50,428 nt of DNA from an uncultured Corynebacterium sp. (GTDB taxonomy: Bacteria > Actinomycetota > Actinomycetes > Mycobacteriales > Mycobacteriaceae): contig NZ_CALUCS010000016.1 of NCBI RefSeq assembly GCF_943914615.1, positions 1-50,428 on the forward strand, read 5' to 3'. The position numbers and the translations under genes are program-made. Every line of letters starts with the position of its first letter. Position 1 is the stretch's first letter. The notes beneath the pieces are model-generated. The model made no database searches, was not told the origin of the DNA, and worked only from the letters and a program-made list of their open reading frames with translations. This document shows, piece after piece, positions 40,600 through 49,357 of this stretch.

Positions 40600-40646
40600 G
40601 TTCCCCCCATTGGTTCTGACGCCGCCGTTTCTCGCCCGCAAACAAC

Positions 40647-40652
40647 TAAAGT
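40647..40652 (+). promoter_or_regulatory. -10 box of sugR (leaderless)
   Basis: TAAAGT is followed by 7 nt and ATG 40660. The in-frame GTG at 40651 overlaps the box, which favours the ATG. Confidence 0.5.
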
Positions 40653-40659
40653 GACGCTT

Positions 40660-41457
40660 ATGGAATCAGCAGAACGGCGCCGTCAAATACTCTCCCTCAC
40701 CGCCATTCACGGCAGGGTAACTGTGAATGAACTGGCGGAAAAGTTCGGCGTCACCGCAGAAACAATTCGCCGTGACCTCGCGATTCTCGACGACGGCGGC
40801 GAGCTCTTCCGCGTCCACGGCGGCGCCGTACCCGTACAAAACTTCCGCACCGACTTCACCACGCTCGCTACCAGGTCAAAAGCAGCACTCGGGGCCAAGC
40901 GAGCCATCGCCCAGGCAGCGGTGAAGCTGCTTCCGCCCTCCGGCACCATCTTCATCGACGCTGGCACCACTACCGGTGTGTTCGCCGAGGCGATCGCAGA
41001 GGCCAACGCAACGAACGATCCGAAGCGCATGGCGCCGAAGTTGAACATCGTGACGAACTCGTTGTTCATCGCCACTACTCTGGCGGAATCCCCTCGCTGC
41101 GATGTGCAGTTGATCGGTGGGCACGTCCGGGCGGCCTCCCAGGCCGTGGTCGGAGACCTAGCCACCCGCGCCCTCGGCGTACTACATGCGGACGTGTCCT
41201 TCATCGGCACCAACGCGCTCACCATCGACCACGGTCTGTCTACCCCTGACGCTCAAGAGGGGGCCATCAAGCGCGCCATGGTCGCCAACTCCGATTCGGT
41301 AGTCGCCCTGTGCGATTCCACCAAATTCGGCCTCGATTACCTCGTCAGCTTCGCCAGCATCGACGACATAGCCGCCATCGTCACCGACCGCGGTGCCCCC
41401 GAACCCTATGTCAACGAGCTAAGAAACTTAGGCATTGACGTCACCTTCGCCGACTAG
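40660..41457 (+). CDS. sugR: DeoR-family sugar regulator, SugR type
   Basis: This 265-residue regulator has an N-terminal DeoR HTH (RRRQILSLTAIHGRVTVNELA with VTAETIRRDLAILDDGGELFRVHGGAV, about 5-55). The sugar-phosphate sensor domain has DAGTTTGVFAEAI, IVTNS, GGHVRAASQAVVGD and FIGTNALTIDHGLSTPD. The last stretch and the position directly after lexA match C. glutamicum SugR, the repressor of phosphotransferase and glycolytic genes. No ptsI, ptsF, ptsH or fruK follows here; hflX comes next on the other strand. So SugR is retained without its usual neighbours. Confidence 0.85.
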   Translation: MESAERRRQILSLTAIHGRVTVNELAEKFGVTAETIRRDLAILDDGGELFRVHGGAVPVQNFRTDFTTLATRSKAALGAKRAIAQAAVKLLPPSGTIFIDAGTTTGVFAEAIAEANATNDPKRMAPKLNIVTNSLFIATTLAESPRCDVQLIGGHVRAASQAVVGDLATRALGVLHADVSFIGTNALTIDHGLSTPDAQEGAIKRAMVANSDSVVALCDSTKFGLDYLVSFASIDDIAAIVTDRGAPEPYVNELRNLGIDVTFAD

Positions 41458-41470
41458 CTCCGCCGACTGG

Positions 41471-42925
41471 TTACTCGGTGACGACAAACTCCTCTAGTTC
41501 AGCTGCAACCACCTTCGGCAGGCGCACATCCAGACGGGTTCCGTCCGCGTCGTAATCTTCCCCAATCACCGTTCCCAGCTCGTGGACCTTGGCCACCACA
41601 TCGCCACGGTCAAATGGAACATGCAGGGTCACGTGAGAATCCAGCGAGTTGAGGAACAACTCCAGCTGGGCCTCCAATTCCGGAATGCCCTCCCCCGTCT
41701 TCGCGGACACGTACACGGCATCCGGGATACGGTGGCGCAGCTCCGCCAGCACCAGTGGGTCGGCGGCATCGATCTTGTTGATCACCAGAATCTCCGGCGG
41801 AGCCTCCTGCCCAGATTCCTCCACGATCCCACCAATCACAGTATTCACGGCCTTGATCTGCTCCAACGGGAACGGGTCGGAGCCATCCACAACGTGCAGC
41901 ACCACGTCGGCGGCCAGGACTTCCTCCAGAGTGGAACGGAACGCCTCCACCAGCTGCGTGGGCAAGTGACGGACGAAGCCCACCGTGTCGCTGAACACCA
42001 CTGTGCGGCCATCCGCCAGGCTAGCGCGGCGCGTCGTCGGGTCCAGGGTGGCAAACAAGGCGTTTTCGACCAGCACACCCGCTCCCGTCAGCGCGTTGAT
42101 CAGAGAGGATTTGCCCGCGTTCGTATATCCCGCAATCGCAATCTGGGGGATCGCCGAGGCGTCTCGCCGCTCGCGTTTGACCTCGCGGGAGGTCTTCATC
42201 GCTGCGATCTCCTTACGCAGCTTCGCCATGTCGGAGCGCAGGCGGCGACGATCCGCCTCGATCTTCGTCTCGCCAGGTCCGCGCAGTCCCACGCCGCCGT
42301 TGGAACCCGCGCGTCCACCTGCCTGCCGGGAGAGTGCGCTACCCCAACCGCGCACCCGCGTGATGAGGTATTCCATCTGTGCCAGAGAGACCTGCGCCTT
42401 GCCCTCCTTGGACTTCGCGTGCTGGGCGAAGATATCCAAAATCAGCATGGTCCGGTCGATTACCTTGACGTCCAGCGCCTTTTCCAGCGCGATCATTTGG
42501 CCTGGGCTCAATTCACCGTCGCATACCACCGTATCGGCACCGGTTTCCTGCACCACGGACTTCAATTCTTCGACCTTGCCGCGGCCGATGTAGGTGCCGG
42601 AATCCGGCTTGTCACGCCGCTGGTAGAGCATCTCCGCCACCTCGGAGCCTGCGGTTTCCGCCAGGGCTCGCAGTTCCTCCAGGCTCGCCTCCACCTGCGA
42701 GATCGTACCGGTGGTCCACACGCCGACCAGCACGACCTTCTCCAGCCTCAGCTTTCGATACTCAACGTCGTAACCGTCGGACTGTTCGTCTGTGTAGGTA
42801 TTTACTCCGCGGGATAGCCGTCGGAGGCTCGAGCGCGCCTCCAGATCGAGTTCGCCGACCGTAGGCGCCGCATGCGAATCATAAAGGTGTGTAGTGTGTT
42901 CGGCTTTATCCGTCTTTTCCGTCAT
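41471..42925 (-). CDS. hflX: Ribosome-splitting GTPase HflX
   Basis: This 484-residue GTPase acts on stalled or heat-damaged 50S/70S ribosomes. The N-terminal HflX domain has GTYIGRGKVEEL and VVCDGELSPGQ, a coiled-coil linker with GGVGLRGPGETKIEADRR, and then the G domain: G1 GYTNAGKSS (near residue 267), G3 DTVGF, G4 NKID, G5 VSAKTGEG. The N-terminus (about 50 residues) is hydrophilic and longer than in E. coli. It diverges from the Cys-tailed protein gene. The orthologue in M. tuberculosis is Rv2725c, next to dapF and miaA. Confidence 0.95.
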   Translation of the reverse strand: MTEKTDKAEHTTHLYDSHAAPTVGELDLEARSSLRRLSRGVNTYTDEQSDGYDVEYRKLRLEKVVLVGVWTTGTISQVEASLEELRALAETAGSEVAEMLYQRRDKPDSGTYIGRGKVEELKSVVQETGADTVVCDGELSPGQMIALEKALDVKVIDRTMLILDIFAQHAKSKEGKAQVSLAQMEYLITRVRGWGSALSRQAGGRAGSNGGVGLRGPGETKIEADRRRLRSDMAKLRKEIAAMKTSREVKRERRDASAIPQIAIAGYTNAGKSSLINALTGAGVLVENALFATLDPTTRRASLADGRTVVFSDTVGFVRHLPTQLVEAFRSTLEEVLAADVVLHVVDGSDPFPLEQIKAVNTVIGGIVEESGQEAPPEILVINKIDAADPLVLAELRHRIPDAVYVSAKTGEGIPELEAQLELFLNSLDSHVTLHVPFDRGDVVAKVHELGTVIGEDYDADGTRLDVRLPKVVAAELEEFVVTE

Positions 42926-42980
42926 TACGCTCTATTTTTACCTGTCACGGGCGGTAAATAGGAAATTTGGTACGGCGGAC

Positions 42981-42986
42981 TAGAGT
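42981..42986 (+). promoter_or_regulatory. -10 box of the Cys-tailed protein gene (leaderless)
   Basis: TAGAGT is followed by 7 nt and ATG 42994. The frame extends nine codons upstream, but that start would lie ahead of the promoter. Confidence 0.5.
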
Positions 42987-42993
42987 GGTGGGC

Positions 42994-43773
42994 ATGATTC
43001 CTGAACTCCGCAGCATTGGTATGGATTTCCCCAAGTGGCAGCAGGCCCTCGAGGCCGCCTATGGCTCCGGCAACCTGGGCGTGTCGGGTGAGGTTCGCGG
43101 CGGCCAGGTTCTGCAGTTCGACGATCCCTCGGGCGCCCGCATGGTCGTGCTTGCCGTCGAGCCTTTCGGCTCCTTCGCCAGCTACACCGGTGGAGTGCCC
43201 GCCACCGCGCATCTGTCGATGCTGAACGACATCATCGGCGTGCTCGATGTGGTGGACGACAGCCCCATGCTGCAGATCTCTGGCCAGCAGGCACCGACGA
43301 TTGCCTCCCTCACCGCCACCATCGCTCAAGGGCCTTTGCTTGTGGACGCCCCCTCGTTGGAGTACCACCAGTTCCACATTGGGGCTCTAGCCAGCTCCGT
43401 GCGCGTGTACGGGGACTCGACTGAGTTCGCCAAGGACGGCGGCCTGAAGGTCGGCGTGGTGGATTCGAAGGGGTTGCAGGACATCAACTCCCCGGCCACT
43501 GCACCGCATGCCACGGCGGAGATCGCGGTGGAGGCCACCGACTGGTCTCGCAAGGTCAACTCTCTGACGGGGCAGAAGTTCTGGACCGCGAGCGCGACCT
43601 CCCCCTTCGAGTTCACGTTGGTTCTTCCCGAGGACGCGGTCAATGAGGAGCTCGCACAGTCAGATGCCCCGTTGATCGTGGCCGGTACCGTGCAATTCAC
43701 CGCCAGCACCGTGGATTCCGCTGGCTGCGGCGGCGCCTGCGGCTCCGGCAGCTGCGGCTGCGGTGGCCACTAA
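42994..43773 (+). CDS. Conserved hypothetical protein with Cys-rich C-terminal tail
   Basis: I do not recognise a named domain in this 259-residue protein. It begins MIPELRSIGMDFPKWQQALE, is predicted mainly soluble alpha/beta with no signal peptide, and contains ARMVVLAVEPFGSFASY and QFHIGALASSVRVYGDS. The last 16 residues hold five Cys in a Gly-rich run (CGGACGSGSCGCGGH), which could bind metal or an Fe-S cluster. A protein with a similar tail, MiaB, is encoded 4 kb away. It lies between hflX and dapF, converging with dapF 7 bp apart. Confidence 0.75.
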   Translation: MIPELRSIGMDFPKWQQALEAAYGSGNLGVSGEVRGGQVLQFDDPSGARMVVLAVEPFGSFASYTGGVPATAHLSMLNDIIGVLDVVDDSPMLQISGQQAPTIASLTATIAQGPLLVDAPSLEYHQFHIGALASSVRVYGDSTEFAKDGGLKVGVVDSKGLQDINSPATAPHATAEIAVEATDWSRKVNSLTGQKFWTASATSPFEFTLVLPEDAVNEELAQSDAPLIVAGTVQFTASTVDSAGCGGACGSGSCGCGGH

Positions 43774-43780
43774 AGAGCCG

Positions 43781-44647
43781 TTAAAGCACAGACTCTCCCC
43801 AGGCCACGATCGCCGAGGGGCCACGAAGGATCGAGCCGTCCTCGGAGATCTCCACCTGCACGGTGCCTCCTGGAACGTGCACGGTGACGGTGCCTGTGGC
43901 CAGTTCGGCGTCAGCAAGGGCAGAAACAGCGGCGGCGACAGTTCCAGTTCCGCAGGAGCGAGTCTCCCCCACCCCACGCTCGTGAACCCGCATATGCACC
44001 GCACCCGCATTGTCCAATGGCGTGAGTACCTCGAGGTTGACCCCCGCCGGGAAGAATTCAGAATCGAACTGCACCTGCTGGTCGATCGGCAGCTTCTGCA
44101 ACTCCAGCGCCGTCAGGTTCGGCACCACCGCGGCTAGGTGCGGGTTGCCCATGTCCACGCCGAGCCCCGCGACCTTCATGTCGCCTACCTGTGCGGTGGA
44201 AACTCCCAGCACTTCCGGGGCGCCCATCTCCACGCTCACGATCGCGTGCTCCTGGTTTTCCCCACTCAGTTCGTGCACCTCCACCAGCTTGCGGCCCGCC
44301 CGGGTGCCGATCCCGAACTGTTCGCCGACGGTGACCTTCCCCTGCCGGCACAGCACATGGGCGAAGGCACGTACTCCGTTGCCGCACATCTCCGCCAGTG
44401 AGCCGTCGGCGTTGCGGTAGTCCATGAACCATTCTTCGCCGTGCACGCCCGCGGGAAGTTCGGCCAGCACACCCGCGCTCACCAGGGCGTCACCGGTGGC
44501 GATGCGAATCACCCCGTCGCCGCCGATCCCGGCCCGCCGGTCGGCGAGGTGTCGCACGCGATCCTCGGTGAGGTTCACCTGGGTCGCCTCGTCCATCAAG
44601 ATAACGAAATCGTTCTCCGTGCCGTGGGCCTTGATGAATTCGATCAT
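43781..44647 (-). CDS. dapF: Diaminopimelate epimerase
   Basis: This 288-residue PLP-independent racemase makes meso-diaminopimelate for lysine and peptidoglycan. The two catalytic Cys are in AEMCGNGVRAFAH and RSCGTGTVAAA. FIKAHGTENDFV at the N-terminus and DYRNADGS fit the family. ATG 44647 has AGGGAG 8 nt upstream; a GTG three codons earlier overlaps that site. It follows miaA on the same strand by 17 bp, so they are co-transcribed, as in M. tuberculosis. Confidence 0.96.
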   Translation of the reverse strand: MIEFIKAHGTENDFVILMDEATQVNLTEDRVRHLADRRAGIGGDGVIRIATGDALVSAGVLAELPAGVHGEEWFMDYRNADGSLAEMCGNGVRAFAHVLCRQGKVTVGEQFGIGTRAGRKLVEVHELSGENQEHAIVSVEMGAPEVLGVSTAQVGDMKVAGLGVDMGNPHLAAVVPNLTALELQKLPIDQQVQFDSEFFPAGVNLEVLTPLDNAGAVHMRVHERGVGETRSCGTGTVAAAVSALADAELATGTVTVHVPGGTVQVEISEDGSILRGPSAIVAWGESVL

Positions 44648-44664
44648 GCTGAACACTCCCTTGC

Positions 44665-45597
44665 TTACTGCTGGCCGCCAATCCCCAGTGCTTCCGTAGC
44701 TGCGCGGACCGGGTCGGGCGAGTTGGCGTCAATCCAAATAATGCGCTTATCCCTGCGGAACCAGGAACGCTGCCGTCGAGCATAGCGACGGGTGCCAGTG
44801 ATAGTGCGATCCACGGCTTCCTCAAAGTTAAGCTCGCCCGTGAAATAGTCCAGCACCTGCGCATACCCAATCGCCTGGCCAGCGGTAGATTCGCGCACCA
44901 GGCCATCGGCAACCAGAGCCCGCACCTCCTCGACCAGACCTTGGTCGAACATCTGGCGCACGCGAAGCTCGATGCGGGGGTTAAGCCACTCGGCGGGCGC
45001 GTTCAGCCCCAGCAGGCGCATATTCCAGCGTGGCGTGGAGTTCTTCGGTGGTTGCGAGGCCGCGAAGGGTTTGCCGGTCAATTCGATCACTTCGAGGGCG
45101 CGGACGGTGCGGCGTGGATCGTTGTCCTCGATGATGCGGGCGGCCTCGGGGTCAATCGTCGCCAGATGCTGATGCATGGCAGCCACCCCACGGATGTCGA
45201 GCTCCCGCTGCCACTTCTCGCGCACCGCCGGGTCTGTCGGCGGGAAGTCCCACTCGTCCACCAGCGCCTGGATGTACATCATGGAACCGCCGACGATGAT
45301 GGGCGTCTTGCCTCTGGAAAAAATTTTTTCCACCGTTGCGATGGCTCCCGCACGGTACTCCGCGACACTTGCGGGCTTGGTCACCGGCCAAATATCCAGC
45401 TGGTGGTGTGGGATCCCCTGCCGCTGCTCCGGCGGTACCTTGGCCGTACCAATGTCCATGCCCCGGTACAGCTGCATGGAATCGATGTTCACCACCTCCC
45501 CGTCCAGCCGCTTGGCTAGCTCCAGGGAGATCGCCGTCTTGCCAGAGGCGGTGGGGCCAACAACTGCGATCGGGCGGATCTCAGTGGAAGAACTCAT
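44665..45597 (-). CDS. miaA: tRNA dimethylallyltransferase
   Basis: This 310-residue enzyme adds a dimethylallyl group to A37 of tRNAs reading UNN codons, the substrate for MiaB encoded 2 kb away. P-loop GPTASGKTAIS (residues 14-24), NIDSMQLYRGMDIGTAK (DSxQ motif), VGGSMMYIQAL, and RYARRQRSWFRRD for tRNA binding are all present. ATG 45597 has a TAGACT -10 box 8 nt upstream and no Shine-Dalgarno, so the message is probably leaderless. Confidence 0.96.
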   Translation of the reverse strand: MSSSTEIRPIAVVGPTASGKTAISLELAKRLDGEVVNIDSMQLYRGMDIGTAKVPPEQRQGIPHHQLDIWPVTKPASVAEYRAGAIATVEKIFSRGKTPIIVGGSMMYIQALVDEWDFPPTDPAVREKWQRELDIRGVAAMHQHLATIDPEAARIIEDNDPRRTVRALEVIELTGKPFAASQPPKNSTPRWNMRLLGLNAPAEWLNPRIELRVRQMFDQGLVEEVRALVADGLVRESTAGQAIGYAQVLDYFTGELNFEEAVDRTITGTRRYARRQRSWFRRDKRIIWIDANSPDPVRAATEALGIGGQQ

Positions 45598-45605
45598 GGA
45601 AACCC

Positions 45606-45611
45606 AGTCTA
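45606..45611 (-). promoter_or_regulatory. -10 box of miaA (leaderless)
   Basis: On the minus strand TAGACT is followed by 8 nt and ATG 45597. Confidence 0.5.
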
Positions 45612-45702
45612 GCGGGGCGGCTGGTGTAATAATTACTTCATTGCCCTATACAAGGCGTATAAGGCGATTGGCATGTTTTGGTTTTAGGTAGGAGTACCCG
45701 CA

Positions 45703-47034
45703 ATGACTGATCCCACGAATCCTCGTCCGGTCCCGAAGCCCGGCCCCAAGCCAGGGCCTAAGCCCGGGCTGAAGGGAGTGCAGCCCGGGGGTGTCAGCAT
45801 CCCCAAGAACGACCCCGCGAAGTTCGGCCGCGTGGATGCGGACGGCGTGGCATGGCTGAAGACCGCCGACGGCGAGCGCCGGATCGGCGAGTTCAAGGCC
45901 GGTACTCCGGAAGAGGGGCTGAAGCACTTCGGCGCCCGCTACGACGACCTGAGCACTGAAGTGCAGATGCTCGAGGCGCGTCTCAAGAGCCACCCAGAGC
46001 AGGCGCAGACCATCCGCCACGACGCGAAGATTCTGCAGGATTCTCTCCCCACCGCAGCCGTCATCGGGGACATCGCCGCCCTGGATGCCCGCCTAGAAAA
46101 AATTTCGCAGCGCACCCAGACCGCCGAGAAGCAGGTCGCGGAGGCCAAGCAGGAGCGCCGCGATTCCGCACTGGCGCAGAAGGAAGAGCTACTGGGAGAG
46201 GTTGAGGGCATCGCCGCAGCCGACCCGTCCACGCTGAACTGGAAGCGCTCCGGCGAGCGCATCCGCGCGATCGTCGAGCAGTGGCGCGGCATCAAGGGGG
46301 TGGAGCGTTCCACCGACGACGAGCTGTGGAAGCGCTTTTCCAAGGCACGCTCCGAGTTCAACCGCAAGCGCCAGGCGCACTTCGACGAGCTGGACCGCAA
46401 CCGCGAGCGAGCGCGGCTGAAGAAGGAAGAGCTAATCGAGCAGGCCGAGGCACTGCAGGATTCCACCGAGTGGGGGCCAACCAGCGCCAAGTACCGCGAC
46501 CTGATGAGCCAGTGGAAGGCCGCTGGCCGCGCTCCGCGCAACGTGGACGACCAGTTGTGGGAGCGGTTCCGCAAGGCACAGGACGTGTTCTTCGCCGCCC
46601 GCAAGGCGGATTCCGCCGAGCGTGACAAGGAGTTCGAGGCCAACGCGGACGCCAAGCAGGCCCTCATCGACGAGTACTCCCCCAAGGTAGATCCGCAGGC
46701 GCACGGAGTGGACAAGGCACGCAAGGTTCTGCACGAGCTGCAGGAAAAGTGGGAGCAGATCGGCTTCGTCCCGCGCGGTCGCGTGCGCGAGTTCGAGGAC
46801 AAGATCAAGGCCATCGAAGCCCGCGTGGAGGAGGCTGCGGATGCCGAGTGGCGCCGCACCGACCCGGAGGCTCAGGCGCGCGTGGCCCAGTTCCAGGCGA
46901 AGGTGGATCAGTTCAACCGCGAGGCCGAGGCCGCGGAGAAGGCGGGCCAGTCCGCGAAGGCGGAGAAGCTACGCGGCCAGGCGGCGCAGTGGCAGGAGTG
47001 GGCGGACGCCGCCGCTGCCGCCGTGGAGGGCTAG
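45703..47034 (+). CDS. DUF349 repeat coiled-coil protein
   Basis: This 443-residue protein has a Pro/Lys-rich start (PKPGPKPGPKPGLKG), then long charged helices. At least three DUF349-like repeats are marked by Trp and Arg (WKRSGERIRAIVEQWRGI, DLMSQWKAAGRAPRNVDDQLW, ELQEKWEQIGFVPRGRVREFE, about residues 170-370). The family occurs in many actinobacteria (Rv2731), and RNA or ribosome association has been suggested for relatives. ATG 45703 has AGGAG 8 nt upstream. It diverges from miaA and converges with the next membrane-protein gene, with a 4-base stop overlap. Confidence 0.88.
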   Translation: MTDPTNPRPVPKPGPKPGPKPGLKGVQPGGVSIPKNDPAKFGRVDADGVAWLKTADGERRIGEFKAGTPEEGLKHFGARYDDLSTEVQMLEARLKSHPEQAQTIRHDAKILQDSLPTAAVIGDIAALDARLEKISQRTQTAEKQVAEAKQERRDSALAQKEELLGEVEGIAAADPSTLNWKRSGERIRAIVEQWRGIKGVERSTDDELWKRFSKARSEFNRKRQAHFDELDRNRERARLKKEELIEQAEALQDSTEWGPTSAKYRDLMSQWKAAGRAPRNVDDQLWERFRKAQDVFFAARKADSAERDKEFEANADAKQALIDEYSPKVDPQAHGVDKARKVLHELQEKWEQIGFVPRGRVREFEDKIKAIEARVEEAADAEWRRTDPEAQARVAQFQAKVDQFNREAEAAEKAGQSAKAEKLRGQAAQWQEWADAAAAAVEG

Positions 47035-47768
47035 TCCTCCTCGTTCTCCTGCTCGGTCTCGCTCTCCTGCTTCTCGAGCTCGGCCTTGCGCTCGCGGCGG
47101 GCCTTCGCTCGGGCGCGGCGGTCATCTACGATCTCCGCATCCTTGCGATCCTCGATGCCCGTGCGCAAGCGCTGCTGTGCCAGGCGGGATTCTTCGTCGC
47201 GGTGTGCCTCCTCGCGCCGCGCCGCAGCCAGCGCTCGCTGCAGGGGATTCTTTTGGAACACCACCGCGGACAGTGCATAGAAAAGTACCGCTAGCCCCAC
47301 CAGGCTGAACATCAGCGGGATGGCCGGACCGTCGCCCGACTCCGTTGGCGGCTGGGTCTGGCGCACCCAGATCGCAAACACGTTGTACCACCAGGCCACA
47401 CCTGCAAAGGCCCAGTTCACCCAGGCCACGATCCACGACTTCGAAACCAATGTTCCGATGGACAATAGAATCGCGGTCAGGCGCAGCCAGGAAAAGATGG
47501 TCTCCGGCTTAGCCGTCGCGCCGCCCTGCGCCACCTGGGTGTTAAACAGCACGTCGTAGCCGCGCACGTCGCCGGCGTGCGGCAAGAAGATCATGACGAG
47601 GGGAACCAGGAAGCCGAATACGATCAGCGGCACGTAGCGCCCCAGCACCACCCGCCCGGCAATCCTGCGCTCAGCGCCACTGAGGTCGTCCCGGTACTGC
47701 GCCAGCGCGTCTTCGGCGACTTCCTGTTCGGAGCTCTTGGCGCTCTTGTTATCACTACTCACAGCCAC
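47031..47768 (-). CDS. Rv2732c-like membrane protein
   Basis: This 245-residue protein has four hydrophobic helices (YVPLIVFGFLVPLVMIFLP near 48, LRLTAILLSIGTLVSKSW near 95, VAWVNWAFAGVAWWYNVFAI near 115, PLMFSLVGLAVLFYALSAVVF near 152). A long, highly charged cytoplasmic C-terminal coiled coil follows (about 175-245, Arg/Glu-rich). The function is unknown; the M. tuberculosis homologue lies between the DUF349 and miaB genes as well. GTG 47768 overlaps the miaB stop by 14 bases; GTG 47762 is an alternative. It is translationally coupled to miaB. Confidence 0.8.
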   Translation of the reverse strand: MAVSSDNKSAKSSEQEVAEDALAQYRDDLSGAERRIAGRVVLGRYVPLIVFGFLVPLVMIFLPHAGDVRGYDVLFNTQVAQGGATAKPETIFSWLRLTAILLSIGTLVSKSWIVAWVNWAFAGVAWWYNVFAIWVRQTQPPTESGDGPAIPLMFSLVGLAVLFYALSAVVFQKNPLQRALAAARREEAHRDEESRLAQQRLRTGIEDRKDAEIVDDRRARAKARRERKAELEKQESETEQENEED

Positions 47769-49293
47769 ATCCTCCCGTGCTGCATCCGTCCGCCGCGGTC
47801 GCCTCGGGCTTCTTTATGCTCGGCATTCCTAGTCCGACGCCCACAGGCGCCGTAGTCGGGGTCTCCCCCAACTCTGTCATGTCCCCCGCCCGGGTGCGCG
47901 TGTGGCTCGCGACTCCGCCGTCGGCGATAAGGAAGTGCGGCGCGGCGTCAGTAATAACAACCTCCACAACGTCACCTGCCCGGATGTCGCCTTCGGGTGT
48001 GAAGTGCACGAGGCGACCGTCTCGGGAGCGGCCCGAACGGCGGTGGGTGCGGTCGTTCTTTCGTCCATCGGCCTGCACCAGCAGTTCCTGCGTGGTGCCG
48101 ATGAGCTTGCGGTTTTCCTCTTCGCTGATGCGCTCCTGTAGTGCGAGTAAGCGCTCGTAGCGGTCCTGCACGACGGCCTTGGGTACCTGGTTTTCCATCT
48201 CCGCGGCCGGTGTTCCGGGGCGCGGCGAGTACTGGAACGTGAAGGCGCTCGAAAAGCGGGCTTTCTCCACTACGTCCATCGTCGCCTGGAAGTCCTCCTC
48301 AGTCTCGCCGGGAAAGCCAACGATGATGTCGGTGGTGATCGCCGCGTGCGGGATACGTTCGCGCACCTTATCGAGGATCCCCAGGAACTTCTTGGAGCGG
48401 TAGGAGCGCTTCATGTCTTTCAGCACCTTGTCCGACCCGGACTGCAGCGGCATGTGCAGCTGCGGGCACACGGCGGGGGTTTCGGCCATCGCGTCGATCA
48501 CGTCGTCGGTGAACTCGGCCGGGTGGGGGCTGGTGAAGCGGAGTCGTTCCAGGCCTTCGATTTCCCCGCAGGCGCGCAGCAGCTTGGAGAATGCGGTGCG
48601 GTCACGTTCGAGGGTTTCGTCGGCGAAGTTCACGCCGTAGGCGTTGACGTTCTGTCCGAGCAGTGTGACTTCGCTTACGCCTTGGTCTACCAGCGCCTTG
48701 ACTTCGGCCAGGATCTCGCCGGGACGGCGGTCCTGCTCCTTGCCGCGCAGCGAGGGCACGATGCAGAAGGTGCAGGTGTTGTTGCAGCCGACGGATACAG
48801 AGACCCAGCCAGCGTAGGCGGACTCGCGCTTGGCGGGAAGTACGGAGGGGAATTCCTCGAGTGCGTCGAAGATCTCCACTTCTGCCTTGTGGTTGTGCGC
48901 CGAGCGCTCCAGCAGCGTGGGCAGTGAGCCTAAGTTGTGGGTGCCGAAGACTACGTCGACCCATGGGGCTTTGTCCACCACGGTCTGCTTGTCCTTTTGC
49001 GCCATGCATCCACCCACGGCGATCTGCATGCCGGGGTGCTCGTCCTTGATGGCCTTCATCTGGCCAAGAGTTCCGTAGAGGCGTTTGTCCGCGTTTTCGC
49101 GTACCGCGCAGGTGTTGAACACCACGACGTCCGGAGTGGCGCCCTCATTTGCGGGCACATACCCGGAGTCTTCCAGCAGGCCGGACAGTCGCTCGGAATC
49201 GTGGACGTTCATCTGGCAGCCGAAGGTGCGCACTTCGTAGGTGCGACCGGCGCCAGAGTTCTCGCTCGTTTGCGTCTGAATCGTCTGTGTCAC
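47755..49293 (-). CDS. miaB: tRNA-2-methylthio-N6-dimethylallyladenosine synthase
   Basis: This 512-residue radical-SAM methylthiotransferase modifies i6A37 made by MiaA. The N-terminal domain has three cluster Cys (TFGCQMN, NTCAVRE, VGGCMAQ). The radical-SAM triad is GCNNTCTFCIVP (near residue 170). A TRAM domain covers about 385-450. The C-terminus extends past TRAM with a Cys-rich end (CSTGGCGCE) not usual for MiaB. The start is GTG 49293, about 60 bp downstream of the recX stop. It is the first gene of a pair with the Rv2732c-like membrane protein. Confidence 0.96.
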   Translation of the reverse strand: MTQTIQTQTSENSGAGRTYEVRTFGCQMNVHDSERLSGLLEDSGYVPANEGATPDVVVFNTCAVRENADKRLYGTLGQMKAIKDEHPGMQIAVGGCMAQKDKQTVVDKAPWVDVVFGTHNLGSLPTLLERSAHNHKAEVEIFDALEEFPSVLPAKRESAYAGWVSVSVGCNNTCTFCIVPSLRGKEQDRRPGEILAEVKALVDQGVSEVTLLGQNVNAYGVNFADETLERDRTAFSKLLRACGEIEGLERLRFTSPHPAEFTDDVIDAMAETPAVCPQLHMPLQSGSDKVLKDMKRSYRSKKFLGILDKVRERIPHAAITTDIIVGFPGETEEDFQATMDVVEKARFSSAFTFQYSPRPGTPAAEMENQVPKAVVQDRYERLLALQERISEEENRKLIGTTQELLVQADGRKNDRTHRRSGRSRDGRLVHFTPEGDIRAGDVVEVVITDAAPHFLIADGGVASHTRTRAGDMTELGETPTTAPVGVGLGMPSIKKPEATAADGCSTGGCGCE

Positions 49294-49357
49294 GTGGATT
49301 ACCCTACCCCTTTGCCCGCCGCGTTTAGAAAAGTGAGGCCATCGTTAGTGACGCCCG

